From positions 18,168,001 to 18,232,000 of the forward strand of contig NC_079878.1 of NCBI RefSeq assembly GCF_029227915.1: a stretch of DNA of 64,000 bases, given 5' to 3'. The stretch's first letter is position 1; every line of letters starts with the position of its first letter. The notes under the pieces are model-generated. The model did not search any database. It had not been told where the DNA came from and saw nothing but the letters and a program-made list of their open reading frames with translations. Shown here in pieces: positions 14,401 to 29,400 of this stretch. The DNA comes from Hydractinia symbiolongicarpus. Taxonomy: Eukaryota; Cnidaria; Hydrozoa; Anthoathecata; Hydractiniidae. A program made the translations under genes and the position numbers.

Positions 14401-16270
14401 AATCACGTGCTTCAAGTAGCCTCGACCGCTGCGGATCAGTCTAGCCCTTTCACACTCTATGAACTACGACGCCTCAAATCGTTTTCTATTCCGCAATGGC
14501 CATAGAACACCGTCAAGTACGTGCACAGTCTTCCAAAGGGTTATAATACGGCCTTTTGCAGCCTAATAAAGGCCTTACACGTAAATGACGTGCTTCTACG
14601 AGCATAGACAGGTGGCCATAGGTCTAGTCCTTCCACTCTAAATGGACTACGACGTCTCAAGTCGTTTTTCCATTCCGCAATGGCCATAGAACACCGTCAA
14701 GTACGTGCACTGTCTTCCAAAAGGTTATAACACGGCCTTTTGCAGCCTAATAAAGGCCTTACACGTAAATGACGTGCTTCTACGAGCATAGACAGGTGGC
14801 CATAGGTCTAGTCCTTGCACTCTTAATGGACTACGACGCATCAAGTCGTTTTCCAGTCCTCAATAGCCATAGAACACCGTCAAGTACGTGCACAGTCTTC
14901 CAAAACGTTATAATACGGCAATTTTGCTGTCGAATAAAGGCCTTACACGTAAATCACGTGCTTCTACGAGCATAGACCGGCGGGGATCAGTCTAGTCCTT
15001 TCACACTCTATGAACTACGACGCGTCAAATCGTTTTCTATTCTGCAATGGCCATAGAACACCGTCAAGTACGTGCCCAAACTTCTAAAGCTTATAATACG
15101 GCCTTTTGCAGCCTAATAAGGGCCTTACACGTAAATGACGTGCTTCTACGAGCATAGACAGGTGGCCATAGGTCTCGTCCTTGCACTCTTAATGGACTAT
15201 GACGCAACAAGTCGTTTTCCATTCTTTAATGGCCATAGAACACCATCAACTACATGCGCAGTCTTCTAAAGGCTGTAATACCGCTTTTTGCAGCCTAACA
15301 GGGATCTTACACGTAAATCACGTCTTCCAGGACCTAGACAGGTGAGGATCGGTCTGATCCTTCCACTCTCAATGGACTACGACGCCTCAAGTCGTTTTCC
15401 ATTCCGCAATGGGAATAGTACACCGTCAAGTACGTGCACAGTCTTCTAAAGATTATAATACACCCTTTGGAAGCCTAATAGGGGCCTCACACGTCAATGA
15501 TGTGCTTCTATGAGCATAGACAGGCAGCCATGGGTCTATTCCTTGCACTCTTAATGGACTAGGACGCGTCAAGTCGTTTTCCATTCCGCAATGGCCATAG
15601 CACACCGTCAAGTACGTGCACAGTCTTTCAAAAGGTTATAATACGGCCTTTTGCAGCCTAATAAGGGCCTTACACGTAAATAATGTGCTTCGACGACCAT
15701 AGACAGGTGGGGATTGGTCTAGTTCTTCCAATGCCAGTGGACTGAGACGCCTCAAGTCATTTTCCATTCTGCAATGGCCATAGCACACCGTCAAGTACGT
15801 ACACACTCTTCCAAAAGGTTATAATGCGGCCTTTTGCAGCCTAATTAGCGCCTTGTACGTAAATGACGTGCTTCCACGACCGTAGACAAGTGGGGATTGG
15901 TCTAGTCATTCCACTGTCAGTGGACTACGACGGCTCAAGTCATTTTCCAATCCGCAATAGCCATAGAGCACTATCAACTACATGCACAGTCTTCTAAAGG
16001 CTGTAATACGGCTTTTTGCAGCCTAACAGGGGCGCTACACGTAAATCACGTGCTTCAAGTAGCCTCGACCGCTGCGGATCAGTCTAGTCCTTTCACACTC
16101 TATGAACTACGACGCATCAAATCGTTTTCTATTCCGCAATGGCCATAGAACACCGTCAAGTACGTGCACAGTCTTCCAAAATGTTATAATACGGCCTTTT
16201 GCAGCCTAATAAAGGCCTTACACGTAAATGACGTGCTTCTACGAGCATAGACAGGTGGCCATAGGTCTAG
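10790..16270. repeat. Two tandem copies of a 2,737-bp fifteen-monomer higher-order repeat
   Basis: Matching landmarks lie 2,737 bases apart: the CCTAATAGGGGCCTCACAC block at about 11,095 and 13,832, and the CAAAATGTTATAATACGG variant at about 13,435 and 16,172. Identical translated segments start at 12,032 and 14,769. The offset equals fifteen monomers. Part of the same block also occurs 5,657 bases upstream (6,375 matches 12,032), so the region holds at least three related copies. Edges are approximate. Confidence 0.8.
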
Positions 16271-19200
16271 TCCTTGCACTCTTAATGGACTACGACGCAT
16301 CAAGTCGTTTTCCATTCCTCAATGGCCATAGAACACCATCAACTACATGCGCAGTCTTCTAAAGGCTGTAATACGGCCTTTTGCAGGCTAATACGGGCCT
16401 TACACGTAAATCACGTCTTCCAGGAGCCTAGACAGGTGAGGATCGGTCTGATCCTTCCCTCCTCAATAGACTACGACGCCTCAAGTCGTTTTCCATTCCG
16501 CAATGGCCATAGAACACCGTCAAGTACGTGCACAGTCTTTCCAAAACGTTATAATACGGCCTTTTGCTGCCGAATAAAGGCCTTACACGTAAATGACGTG
16601 CTTCTACGAGCATAGACCGGCGGGGATCAGTCTAGTCCTTTCACACTCTATGAACTACGACGCCTCAAATCGTTTTCTATTCCGCAATGGCCATAGAACA
16701 CCGTCAAGTACGTGCACAAACTTCTAAAGGTTATAATACGGCCTTTTGCAGCCTAATAAGAGCGTAACACGTAAATCACGACCTTCCCGGAGCCCAGACT
16801 TGTTGCCATAGGTCTAGTCCTTCCACTCATCATGGACTACGACGCCTCAAGTCGTTTTCCATTCTGCAATGGCCATAGAACACCATCAACTGCATGCACG
16901 GCCTTCTAAAATTTGCAGTACGTTCTTTTGCAGCCTAATAGGGGTCTTATACGTTAATTACGTGCTTCTACGAGCATAGACCGGTGAGGATCGGTTCAGT
17001 CTTTCCACTCTAAAGGGACTGCGACGTCTCAAGTGGTTTTCCAATCCACAATGGCCATAAAAACCGTCAAGTACGTGCACAGTCTTTCAAAAGGTTATAA
17101 TACGGTCTTTTGCAGCCTAATAAACGCCTTACACGTAAATGGCGTGCTTTTACGAGCATAGGCCGGCGGGGATCAGTCTAATCCTTTCACACTCTATGAA
17201 CTACGACGCCTCAAATCGTTTTCTATTCCGCAATTGCCATAGAACACCGTCAAGTACGTGCCCAAACTTCTAAAGCTTATAATACGGCCTTTTGCAGGCT
17301 AGTACGGGCCTTACACGTAAATCACGTCTTCCAGGAGCCTAGACAGGTGAGGATCGGTCTGATCCTTCCCCCCTCAATAGATTACGACGCCTCAAGTCGT
17401 TTTCCAGTCCTCAATAGCCATAGAACACCGTCAAGTACGTGCACAGTCTTCCAAAACGTTATAATACGGCCTTTTGCTGTCGAATAAAGGCCTTACACGT
17501 AAATGACGTGCTTCTACGAGCATAGACCGGCGGGGATCAGTCTAGTCCTTTCACACTCTATGAACTACGACGCCTCAAATCGTTTTCTATTCCGCAATGG
17601 CCATAGAACACCGTCAAGTACGTGCCCAAACTTCTAAAGCTTATTAAACGGCCTTTTGCAGCCTAATAAGGGCCTTACACGTAAATGACGTGCTTTTACG
17701 AGCATAGACAGGTGGCCATAGGTCTAGTCCTTGCACTCTTAATGGACTATGACGCAACAAGTCGTTTTCCATTCCTTAATGGCCATAGAACACCATCAAC
17801 TACATGCGCAGTCTTCTAAAGGCTGTAATACCGCTTTTTGCAGCCTAACAGGGATCTTACACGTAAATCACGTCTTCCAGGACCTAGACAGGTGAGGATC
17901 GGTCTGATCCTTCTACTCTCAATGGACTACGACGCCTCAAGTCGTTTTCCATTCCGCAATGGAAATAGTACACCGTCAAGTACGTGCACAGTCTTCTAAA
18001 GATTATAATACACCCTTTGGAAGTCTAATAGGGGCCTCACACGTCAATGATGTGCTTCTATGAGCATAGACAGGCAGCCATAGGTCTATTCCTTGCACTC
18101 TTAATGGACTAGGACGCGTCAAGTCGTTTTCCATTCCGCAATGGCCATAGCACACCGTCAAGTACGTGCACAGTCTTCCAAAAGGTTATAATACGGCCTT
18201 TTGCAGCCTAATAAGGGCCTTACACGTAAATTATGTGCTTCGACGACCATACACAGGTGAGGATTGGTCTAGTTCTTCCAATGCCAGTGGACTGAGACGC
18301 CTCAAGTCATTTTCCATTCTGCAATGGCCTTAGCACACCGTCAAGTACGTACACACTCTTCCAAAAGGTTATAATACGGCCTTTTGCGGCCTAATTAGGG
18401 CCTTGTACGTAAATCACGTGCTTCAAGTAGCCTCGACCGCTGCGGATCAGTCTAGTCCTTTCACACTCTATGAATTACGACGCCTCAAATCGATTTCTAT
18501 TCCGCAATGGCCATAGAACACCGTCAAGTACGTGCACAATCTTCTAAAGGTTATAATACGGCCTTTTGCAGCCTAATAAGAGCCCAACACGTAAGTCACG
18601 ACTTTCCCGGAGCCCAGACTTGTTGCCATAGGTCTAGTCATTCCACTCATCATGGACTACAACGCCTCAAGTCGTTTTCCATTCCGCAATGGCCATAGAA
18701 CACCGTCAAGTACGTGCACAGTCTTCCAAAAGGTTATAATACGGCCTTTTGCAGCCTAATAAAGGCCTTACACGTAAATCACGTCTTCCAGGAGCCTAGA
18801 CAGGTGAGGATCGGTCTGATCCTTCCCCCCTCAATAGACTACGACGCCTCAAGTCGTTTTCCATTCCGCAATGGCCATAGAACACCGTCAAGTACGTGCA
18901 TAGTCTTTCCAAAACGTTATAATACGGCCTTTTGCTGCCGAATAAAGGCCTTACACGTAAATGACGTGCTTCTACGAGCAAAGACCGGCGGGGATCAGTC
19001 TAGTCCTTTCACACTCTATGAACTACGACGCCTCAAATCGTTTTCTATTCCGCAATGGCCATAGAACACCGTCAAGTACGTGCACAAACTTCTAAAGGTT
19101 ATAATACGGCCTTTTGCAGCCTAATAAGAGCGTAACACGTAAATCACGACCTTCCCGGAGCCCAGACTTGTTGCCATAGGTCTAGTCCTTCCACTCATCA

Positions 19201-19319
19201 TGGACTACGACGCCTCAAGTCGTTTTCCATTCTGCAATGGCCATAGAACACCATCAACTGCATGCACGGCCTTCTAAAATTTGTAGTACGGTCTTTTGCA
19301 GCCTAATAGGGGTCTTATA

Positions 19320-21680
19320 CGTAAATGACGTGCTTCTACGAGCATAGACAGGTGGCCATAGGTCTAGTCCTTGCACTCTTAATGGACTACGACGCATCAA
19401 GTCGTTTTCCAGTCCTCAATAGCCATAAAACACCGTCAAGTACGTGCACAGTCTTCCAAAACGTTATAATACGGCCTTTTGCTGTCGAATAAAGGCCTTG
19501 CACGTAAATGACGTGCTTCTACGAGCATAGACCGGCGGGGATCAGTCTAGTCCTTTTACACTCTATGAACTACGACGCCTCAAATCGTTTTCTATTCCGC
19601 AATGGCCATAGAACACCGTTAAGTGCGTGCACAAACTTCTAAAGGTTATAATACGGCCTTTTGCAGCCTAATAAAAGCCTAACACGTAAATCACGACCTT
19701 CTCGAAGCCCAGACTTGTTGCCATAGGTCTAGTCCTTCCATTCATCATGGACTACGACGCCTCAAGTCGTTTTTCATTCTGCAATGGCCATAGAACACCA
19801 TCAACTGCATGCACGGCCTTCTAAAATTTGTAGTACGGTCTTTTGCAGCCTAATAGGGGCCTTATACATAAATTACGTGCTTCTACGAGCATAGACAGGT
19901 GCCCATAGGTCTAGTCCTTGCACTCTTTATAGACTATGACGCATCAAGTCGTTTTCCAGTCCTCAATAGCCATAAAACACCGTCAAGTACGTGCACAGTC
20001 TTCCAAAAGGCTATAATACGGCCTTTTGCAGCCTAATTAGGGCCTTGTACGCAAATGACGTGCTTCCACGACCATAGACAAGTGGGGATTAGTCTAGTCA
20101 TTCCACTGTCAGTGGACTACGACGGCTCAAGTCATTTTCCAATCCGCAATAGCCATAGATCACTATCAACTACATGCACAGTCTTCAAAAGGCTGTAATA
20201 CGGCTTTTTGCAGCCTAACCGGGGCACTACACGTAAATCACGTGCTTCAAGTAGCCTAGACAGCTGCGGATCAGTCTAGTCCTTTCACACTCTATGAATT
20301 ACGACGCCTCAAATCGTTTTCTATTCCTCAATGGCCATAGAACACCGTCAAGTACGTGCCCAAACTTCTAAAGGTTATAATACGGCCTTTTGAAGCCTAA
20401 TAAGGGCCTTACACGTAAATGACGTGCTTCTACGAGCATGGACAGGTGCCCATAGGTCTAGTCCTTGCACTCTTAATAGACTATGACGCATCAAGTCATT
20501 TTCCATTCCTCAATGGCCATAGAACACCATCAACTACATGCGCAGTCTTCTAAAGGCTGAAATACGGCTTTTTGCAGCCTAACAGGGATCTTACACGTAA
20601 ATCACGTCTTCCAGGAGCCTAGACAGGTGAGGATCGGTCTGATCTTTCCACTCTCAATGGACTACGACGCCTCAAGTCGTTTTCCGTTCCGCAATGGGAG
20701 TAGTACACCGTCAAGTACGTGCACAGTCTTCTAAAGATTATAATACACCCTTTGAAAGCCTAATAGGGGCCTCACACGTCAATGATGTGCTTCTACGAGC
20801 ATAGACAGGCAGCCATAGGTCTATTCCCTGCACTCTTAATGGACTAGGACGCGTCAAGTCGTTTTCCATTCCGCAATGGCCATAGCACACCGTCAAGTAC
20901 GTGGAAAGTCCTCCAAAAGGTTATAATACGGCCTTTTGCAGCCTAATAAGGGCCTTACACGTAAATTACGTGCTTCGACGACCATAGACAGGTAGGGATT
21001 GGTCTAGTTCTTCCAATGCCAGTGGACTAAGACGCCTCAAGTCATTTTCCATTCCCCAATGGCCATAGCACACCGTCAAGTACGTACACAGTCTTTCAAA
21101 AGGTTATAATACGGCCTTTTACAGCCTAATTAGGTCCTTTTTCGTAAGTGACGTGCTTCCACGACCATAGACAAGTGCGGATCAGTCTAGTCCTTCCACT
21201 CATCATGGACTACGACGGCTCAAGTCATTTTCCAATCCGCAATAGCCATAGAACACTATCAACTACATGCACAGTCTTCAAACGGCTGTAATACGGCTTT
21301 TTGCAGCCTAACAGGGGCGCTACACGTAAATCACGTGCTTCAAGTAGCCTAGACAGCTGCGGATCAGTCTAGTCCTTTCACACTCTATGAATTACGACGC
21401 CTCAAATCGTTTTCTATTCCGCAATGGCCATAGAACACCGTCAAGTACGTGCCCAAACTTCTAAAAGTTATAATACGGCCTTTTGCAGCCTAATAAGAGC
21501 CTTACACGTAAATGACGTGCTTCTACGAGCATAGACAGGTGCCCATAGGTCTACTCCTTGCACTCTTAATAGACTATGACGCATCAAGTCGTTTTCCATT
21601 CCTCAATGGCCATAAAACACCATCAACTACATGCGCAGTCTTCTAAAGGCTGAAATACGGCTTTTTGCAGCCTAACAGGG
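19320..21680. repeat. Segment of about 2.3 kb duplicated 12,341 bases downstream (31,661-34,021)
   Basis: The rare variants AGCCATAAAACACCG (19,421 and 31,762), CTATTCCCTGCACTC (20,821 and 33,162) and ACAGCCTAATTAGGTCC (21,121 and 33,462) all keep the same offset of 12,341. The copies diverge near 21,680 and 34,020. A third partial copy lies at about 26,126-26,900, 7,300 bases before the second. The 12,341 offset is not a whole number of monomers, which fits the partial monomers between the copies. Confidence 0.8.
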
Positions 21681-21759
21681 GCGCTACACGTAAATCACGT
21701 GCTTCAAGTAGCCTAGACAGCTGCGGATCAGTCTAATCCTTTCACACTCTATGAACTAC

Positions 21760-23400
21760 GACGCGTCAAATCGTTTTCTATTCCGCAATGGCTAAAGAAC
21801 AGCGTCAAGTACGTGCCCAAACTTCTAAAGCTTATAATACGGCCTTTTGCAGCCTAATAAGGGCCTTACACGTAAATGACGTGCTTCTACGAGCATAGAC
21901 AGGTGGCCATAGGTCTAGTCCTTGCACTCTTAATGGACTATGACGCAACAAGTCGTTTTCCATTCCTCAATGGCTATAGAACACCATCAACTACATGCGC
22001 AGTCTTCTAAAGGCTGTAATACGGCTTTTTGCAGCCTAACAGGGATCTTACACGTAAATCACGTCTTCCAGGAGCATAGACAGGCAGCCATAGGTCTATT
22101 CCTTGCACTCCTAATGGACTAGGACGCGTCAAATCGTCTTCCATTCCGCAATGGCGATACCACACCGTCAAGTACGTGCACAGTCTTCCAAAAGGTTATA
22201 ATACGGATTTTTGCAGCCTAATAAGGGCCTTACACGTAAATTATGTGCTTCGACGACCATAGACAGGTGGGGATTGGTCTAGTTCCTCCAATGCCAGTGG
22301 ATTGAGACGCCTCAAGTCATTTTTCATTCTGCAATGGCCATAGCACACCGTCAAGTACGTACACACTCTTCCAAAAGGTTATAATACGGCCTTTTGCAGC
22401 CTAATTAGGGTCTTGTACGTAAATGACGTGCTTCCACGACCATAGACAAGTCGGGATTGGTCTAGTCATTCCACTGTCAGTGGACTACGACGGCTCAAGT
22501 CATTTTCCAATCCGCAATAGCCATAGAGCACTATCAACTACATGCACAGTCTTCTAAAGGCTGTTATACGGCTTTTTGCAGCCTAACAGGGGCTCTACAC
22601 GTAAATCACGTTCTTCAAGTAGCCTCGACCGCTGCGGATCAGTCTAGTCCTTTCACACTCTATGAACAACGACGCCTCAAATCGTTTTCTATTCCGCAAT
22701 GGCCATAGAACACCGTCAAGTACGTGCACAGTCTTCCAAAGGTTTATATTACGGCCTTTTGCAGCCTAATAAGGGCCTTACACGTAAATTATGTGCTTCG
22801 ACGACCATAGACAGGTGGGGATTGGTCTAGTTCTTCCAATGCCAGTGGACTGAGACGCCTCAAGTCATTTTCTATTCCGCAATGGCCATAGCACACCGTC
22901 AAGTACGTGGACAATCTTCTAAAGGTTATAATACGGCCTTTTGCAGCCTAATAAGAGCCTAACACGTAAGTCACGACTTTCCGGGAGCCCGGACTTGTTG
23001 CCATAGGTCTAGTCATTCCACTCATCATGGACTACAACGCCTCAAGTCGTTTTCCATTCTGCAATGGCCATAGAACACCGTCAAGTACGTGCACAATCTT
23101 CCAAAGGGTTATAATACGGCCTTTTGCAGCCTAATAAGGGCCTTACACGTAAATTATGTGCTTCGACGACCATAGACAGGTGGGGATTGGTCTAGTTCTT
23201 CCAATGCCAGTGCACTGAGACGGCTCAAGTCATTTTTCATTCTGCAATGGCCATAGCACACCGTCAAGTACGTACACACTCTTCCAAAAGGTTATAATAC
23301 GGCCTTTTGCAGCCTAATAAGGGCCTTACACGTAAATTATGTGCTTCGACGACCATAGACAGGTGGGGATTGGTCTAGTTCTTCCAATGTCAGTGGACTG
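21760..23400. repeat. Segment of about 1.6 kb duplicated 5,774 bases downstream (27,534-29,174)
   Basis: The variants GGCTAAAGAACAGCG and TCCTCAATGGCTATAGA occur at 21,790 and 21,968 and again 5,774 bases later. The match runs to the irregular junction at about 23,408. The offset is about 31.7 monomers, so one of the intervals contains partial monomers. This supports reading 23,408 as a rearrangement point within the array. Confidence 0.75.
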
Positions 23401-26400
23401 AGACGCCGTTATAATACGGCCTTTTGCTGTCGAATAAAGGCCTTACACGTAAATGACGTGCTTCTACGAGCATAGACCGGCGGGGATCAGTCTAGTCCTT
23501 TCACACTCTATGAACTACGACGCGTCAAATCGTTTTCTATTCCGCAATGGCCATAGAACACCGTCAAGTACGTGCACAGTCTTCTAAAGCTTATAATACG
23601 GCCTTTTGCAGCCTAATAAGGGCCTTACACGTAAATGACGTGCTTCTACGAGCATAGACAGGTGGCCATAGGTCTAGTCCTTGCACTCTTAATGGACTAT
23701 GACGCAACAAGTCATTTTCTATTCCGCAATGGCCATAGCACACCGTCAAGTACGTGGACAATCTTCTAAAGGTTATAATACGGCCTTTTGCAGCCTAATA
23801 AGAGCCTAACACGTAAGTCACGACTTTCCGGGAGCCCGGACTTGTTGCCATAGGTCTAGTCATTCCACTCATCATGGACTACAACGCCTCAAGTCGTTTT
23901 CCATTCTGCAATGGCCATAGAACACCGTCAAGTACGTGCACAGTCTTCCAAAGGGTTATAATACGGCCTTTTGCAGCCTAATAAGGGCCTTACACGTAAA
24001 TTATGTGCTTCGACGACCATAGACAGGTGGGGATTGGTCTAGTTCTTCCAATGCCAGTGCACTGAGACGGCTCAAGTCATTTTTCATTCTGCAATGGCCA
24101 TAGCACACCGTCAAGTACGTACACACTCTTCCAAAAGGTTATAATACGGCCTTTTGCAGCCTAATAAGGGCCTTACACGTAAATTATGTGCTTCGACGAC
24201 CATAGACAGGTGGGGATTGGTCTAGTTCTTCCAATGTCAGTGGACTGAGACGCCTCAAGTCATTTTTCATTCTGCAATGGCCATAGCACACCGTCAAGTA
24301 CGTACACACTCTTCCAAAAGGTTATAATACGGCCTTTTGCAGCCTAATTAGGGCCTTGTACGTAAATGACGTGCTTCCACGACCATAGACAAGTCGGGAT
24401 TGGTCTAGTCATTCCACTGTCAGTGGACTACGACGGCTCAAGTCATTTTCCAATCTGCAATAGCCATAGAGCACTATCAACTACATGCACAGTCTTCTAA
24501 AGGCTGTAATACGGCTTTTTGCAGCCTAACAGGGGCTCTACACGTAAATCACGTGCTTCAAGTAGCCTCGACCGCTGCGGATCAGTCTAGTCCTTTCACA
24601 CTCTATGAACTACGACGCCTCAAATCGTTTTCTATTCCGCAATGGCCATAGAACACCGTCAAGTACGTGGACAATCTTCTAAAGGTTATAATACGGCCTT
24701 TTGCAGCCTAATAAGAGCCTAACACGTAAGTCACGACTTTCCCGGAGCCCAGACTTGTTGCCATAGGTCTAGTCATTCCACTCATCATGGACTACAACGC
24801 CTCAAGTCGTTTTCCATTCCGCAATGGCCATAGAACACCGTCAAGTACGTGCACAGTCTTCAAAAGGGTTATAATACGGCCTTTTGCAGCCTAATAAGGG
24901 CCTTACACGTAAATTATGTGCTTCGACGACCATAGACAGGTGGGGATTGGTCTAGTTCTTCCAATGCCAGTGGACTGAGACGCCTCAAGTCATTTTTCAT
25001 TCTGCAATAGCCATAGCACACCGTCAAGTACGTTCACACTCTTCCAAAAGGTTATAATACGGCCTTTTGCAGCCTAATAAGGGCCTTACACGTAAATTAT
25101 GTGCTTCGACGACCATAGACAGGTGGGGATTGGTCTAGTTCTTCCAATGCTAGTGGACTGAGACGCCTCAAGTCATTTTTCATTCTGCAATGGCCATAGC
25201 ACACCGTCAAGTACGTACACACTCTTCCAAAAGGTTATAATACGTCCTTTTGCAGCCTAATTAGGGCCTTGTACGTAAATGACGTGCTTCCACGACCATA
25301 GACAAGTGGGGATTGGTGTAGTCATTCCACTGTCAGTGGACTACGACGGCTCAAGTCATTTTCCAATCCGCAATAGCCATAGAGCACTATCAACTACATG
25401 CACAGTCTTCTAAAGGCTGTAATACGGCTTTTTGCAGCCTAACAGGGGCGCTACACGTAAATCACGTGCTTCATGTAGCCTCGACCGCTGCGGATCAGTC
25501 TAGTCCTTTCACACTCTATGAACTACGACGTCTCAAATCGTTTTCTATTCCGCAATGGCCATAGAACACCGTCAAGTACGTGGACAATCTTCTAAAGGTT
25601 ATAATACGGCCTTTTGCAGCCTAATAAGAGCCTAACACGTAAGTCACGACTTTCCCGGAGCCCAGACTTGTTGCCATAGGTCTAGTCATTTCACTCATCA
25701 TGGACTACAACGCCTCAAGTCGTTTTCCATTCCGCAATGGCCATAGAACACCGTCAAGTACGTGCACAGTCTTCCAAAGGGTTATAATACGGCCTTTTGC
25801 AGCCTAATAAAGGCCTTACACGTAAATGACGTGCTTCTACGAGCATAGACAGGTGGCCATAGGTCTAGTCCTTGCACTCTTAATGGACTACGACGCATCA
25901 AGTCGTTTTCCATTCCTCAATTGCCATAGAACACCATTAACTACATGCGCAGTCTTCCAAAAGGTTATAATACGGCCTTTTGCAGCCTAATAAGGGCCTT
26001 ACACGTAAATTATGTGCTTCGACGACCATAGACAGGTGGGGATTGCTCTAGTTCTTCCAATGGCGGTGGACTGAGACGCGTCAAGTCATTTTTCATTCTG
26101 CAATGGCCATAGCACACCGTCAACTACGTACACAGTCTTTCAAAAGGTTATAATACGGCCTTTTACAGCCTAATTAGGTCCTTGTTCGTAAGTGACGTGC
26201 TTCCACGACCATAGACAAGTGCGGATCAGTCTAGTCCTTCCACTCATCATGGACTACGACGGCTCAAGTCATTTTCCAATCCGCAATAGCCATAGAACAC
26301 TATCAACTACATGCACAGTCTTCAAACGGCTGTAATACGGCTTTTTGCAGCCTAACAGGGGCGCTACACGTAAATCACGTGCTTCAAGTAGCCTAGACAG

Positions 26401-29400
26401 CTGCGGATCAGTCTAGTCCTTTCACACTCTATGAATTACGACGCCTCAAATCGTTTTCTATTCCGCAATGGCCATAGAACACCGTCAAGTACGTGCCCAG
26501 ACTTCTAAAGGTTATAATACGGCCTTTTGCAGCCTAATAAGGGCCTTACACGTAAATGACGTGCTTCTACGAGCATAGACAGGTGCCCATAGGTCTACTC
26601 CTTGCACTCTTAATAGACTATGACGCATCAAGTCGTTTTCCATTCCTCAATGGCCATAAAACACCATCAACTACATGCGCAGTCTTCTAAACGCTGAAAT
26701 ACGGCTTTTTGCAGCCTAACAGGGATCTTACACGTAAATCACGTCTTCCAGGAGCCTAGACAGGTGAGGATCGGTTCAGTCTTTCTACTCTAAATGGACT
26801 ACGACGTCTCAAGTCGTTTTCCATTCCGCAATGGCCATAGAACACCGTCAAGTACGTGCACAGTCTTCCAAAAGGTTATAACACGGCCTTTTGCAGCCTA
26901 ATAAAGGCCTTACACGTAAATGACGTGCTTCTACGAGCATAGACAGGTGGCCATAGGTCTAGTCCTTGCACTCTTAATGGACTACGACGCATCAAGTCGT
27001 TTTCCAGTCCTCAATAGCCATAGAACACTGTCAAGTACGTGCACAATCTTCCAAAACGTTATAATACGGATTTTTGCAGCCTAATAAGAGCCTAACACGT
27101 AAATCACGACCTTCTCGAAGCCCAGACTTGTTGCCATAGGTCTAGTCCTTTCACTCATCATGGACTACGACGCCTCACGTCGTTTTTCAATCTGCAATGG
27201 CCATAGAAAACCATCAACTGCATGCACGGCCTTCTAAAATTTGTAGTACGGTCTTTTGCAGCCTAAAAGGGGCCTTATACGTGAATTACGTGCTTCTACG
27301 AGCATAGACCGGTGAGGATCGGTTCAATCTTTCCACTCTAAATGGACTACGACGTCTCAAGTCGTTTTCCACTCCTCAATAGCCATAGAACACCGTCAAG
27401 TACGTGCACAGTCTTCCAAAAGGTTATAATACGGCCTTTTGCAGCCTAATAAAGGCCTTACACGTAAATGATGTGCTTCTACGAGCATAGACCGGTGGGG
27501 ATCAGTCTAATCCTTTCACACTCTATGAACTACGACGCGTCAAATCGTTTTCTATTCCGCAATGGCTAAAGAACAGCGTCAAGTACGTGCCCAAACTTCT
27601 AAAGCTTATAATACGGCCTTTTGCAGCCTAATAAGGGCCTTACACGTAAATGACGTGCTTCTACGAGCATAGACAGGTGGCCATAGGTCTAGTCCTTGCA
27701 CTCTTAATGGACTATGACGCAACAAGTCGTTTTCCATTCCTCAATGGCTATAGAACACCATCAACTACATGCGCAGTCTTCTAAAGGCTGTAATACGGCT
27801 TTTTGCAGCCTAACAGGGATCTTACACGTAAATCACGTCTTCCAGGAGCATAGACAGGCAGCCATAGGTCTATTCCTTGCACTCTTAATGGACTAGGACG
27901 CGTCAAATCGTCTTCCATTCCGCAATGGCGATAGCACACCGTCCAGTACGTGCACAGTCTTCCAAAAGGTTATAATACGGATTTTTGCAGCCTAATAAGG
28001 GCCTTACACGTAAATTATGTGCTTCGACGACCATAGACAGGTGGGGATTGGTCTAGTTCCTCCAATGCCAGTGGATTGAGACGCCTCAAGTCATTTTTCA
28101 TTCTGCAATGGCCATAGCACACCGTCAAGTACGTACACACTCTTGCAAAAGGTTATAATACGGCCTTTTGCAGCCTAATTAGGGCCTTGTACGTAAATGA
28201 CGTGCTTCCACGACCATAGACAAGTCGGGATTGGTCTAGTCATTCCACTGTCAGTGGACTACGACGGCTCAAGTCATTTTCCAATCCGCAATAGCCATAG
28301 AGCACTATCAACTACATGCACAGTTTTCTAAAGGCTGTAATACGGCTTTTTGCAGCCTAACAGGGGCTCTACACGTAAATCACGTGCTTCAAGTAGCCTC
28401 GACCGCTGCGGATCAGTCTAGTCCTTTCACACTCTATGAACAACGACGCCTCAAATCGTTTTCTATTCCGCAATGGCCATAGAACACCGTCAAGTACGTG
28501 CACAGTCTTCCAAAGGGTTATAATACGGCCTTTTGCAGCCTAATAAGGGCCTTACACGTAAATTATGTGCTTCGACGACCATAGACAGGTGGGGATTGGT
28601 CTAGTTCTTCCAATGCCAGTGGACTGAGACGCCTCAAGTCATTTTCTATTCCGCAATGGCCATAGCACACCGTCAAGTACGTGGACAATCTTCTAAAGGT
28701 TATAATACGGCCTTTTGCAGCCTAATAAGAGCCTAACACGTAAGTCACGACTTTCCGGGAGCCCAGACTTGTTGCCATAGGTCTAGTCATTCCACTCATC
28801 ATGGACTACAACGCCTCAAGTCGTTTTCCATTCTGCAATGGCCATAGAACACCGTCAAGTACGTGCACAGTCTTCCAAAGGGTTATAATACGGCCTTTTG
28901 CAGCCTAATAAGGGCCTTACACGTAAATTATGTGCTTCGACGACCATAGACAGGTGGGGATTGGTCTAGTTCTTCCAATGCCAGTGCACTGAGACGCCTC
29001 AAGTCATTTTTCATTCTGCAATGGCCATAGCACACCGTCAAGTACGTACACACTCTTCCAAAAGGTTATAATACGGCCTTTTGCAGCCTAATAAGGGCCT
29101 TACACGTAAATTATGTGCTTCGACGACCATAGACAGGTGGGGATTGGTCTAGTTCTTCCAATGCCAGTGGACTGAGACGCCTCAAGTCATTTTTCATTCT
29201 GCAATGGCCATAGCACACCGTCAAGTACGTACACACTCTTCCAAAAGGTTATAATACGGCCTTTTGCAGCCTAATTAGGGCCTTGTACGTAAATGACGTG
29301 CTTCCACGACCATAGACAAGTCGGGATTGGTCTAGTCATTCCACTGTCAGTGGACTACGACGGCTCAAGTCATTTTCCAATCCGCAATAGCCATAGAGCA

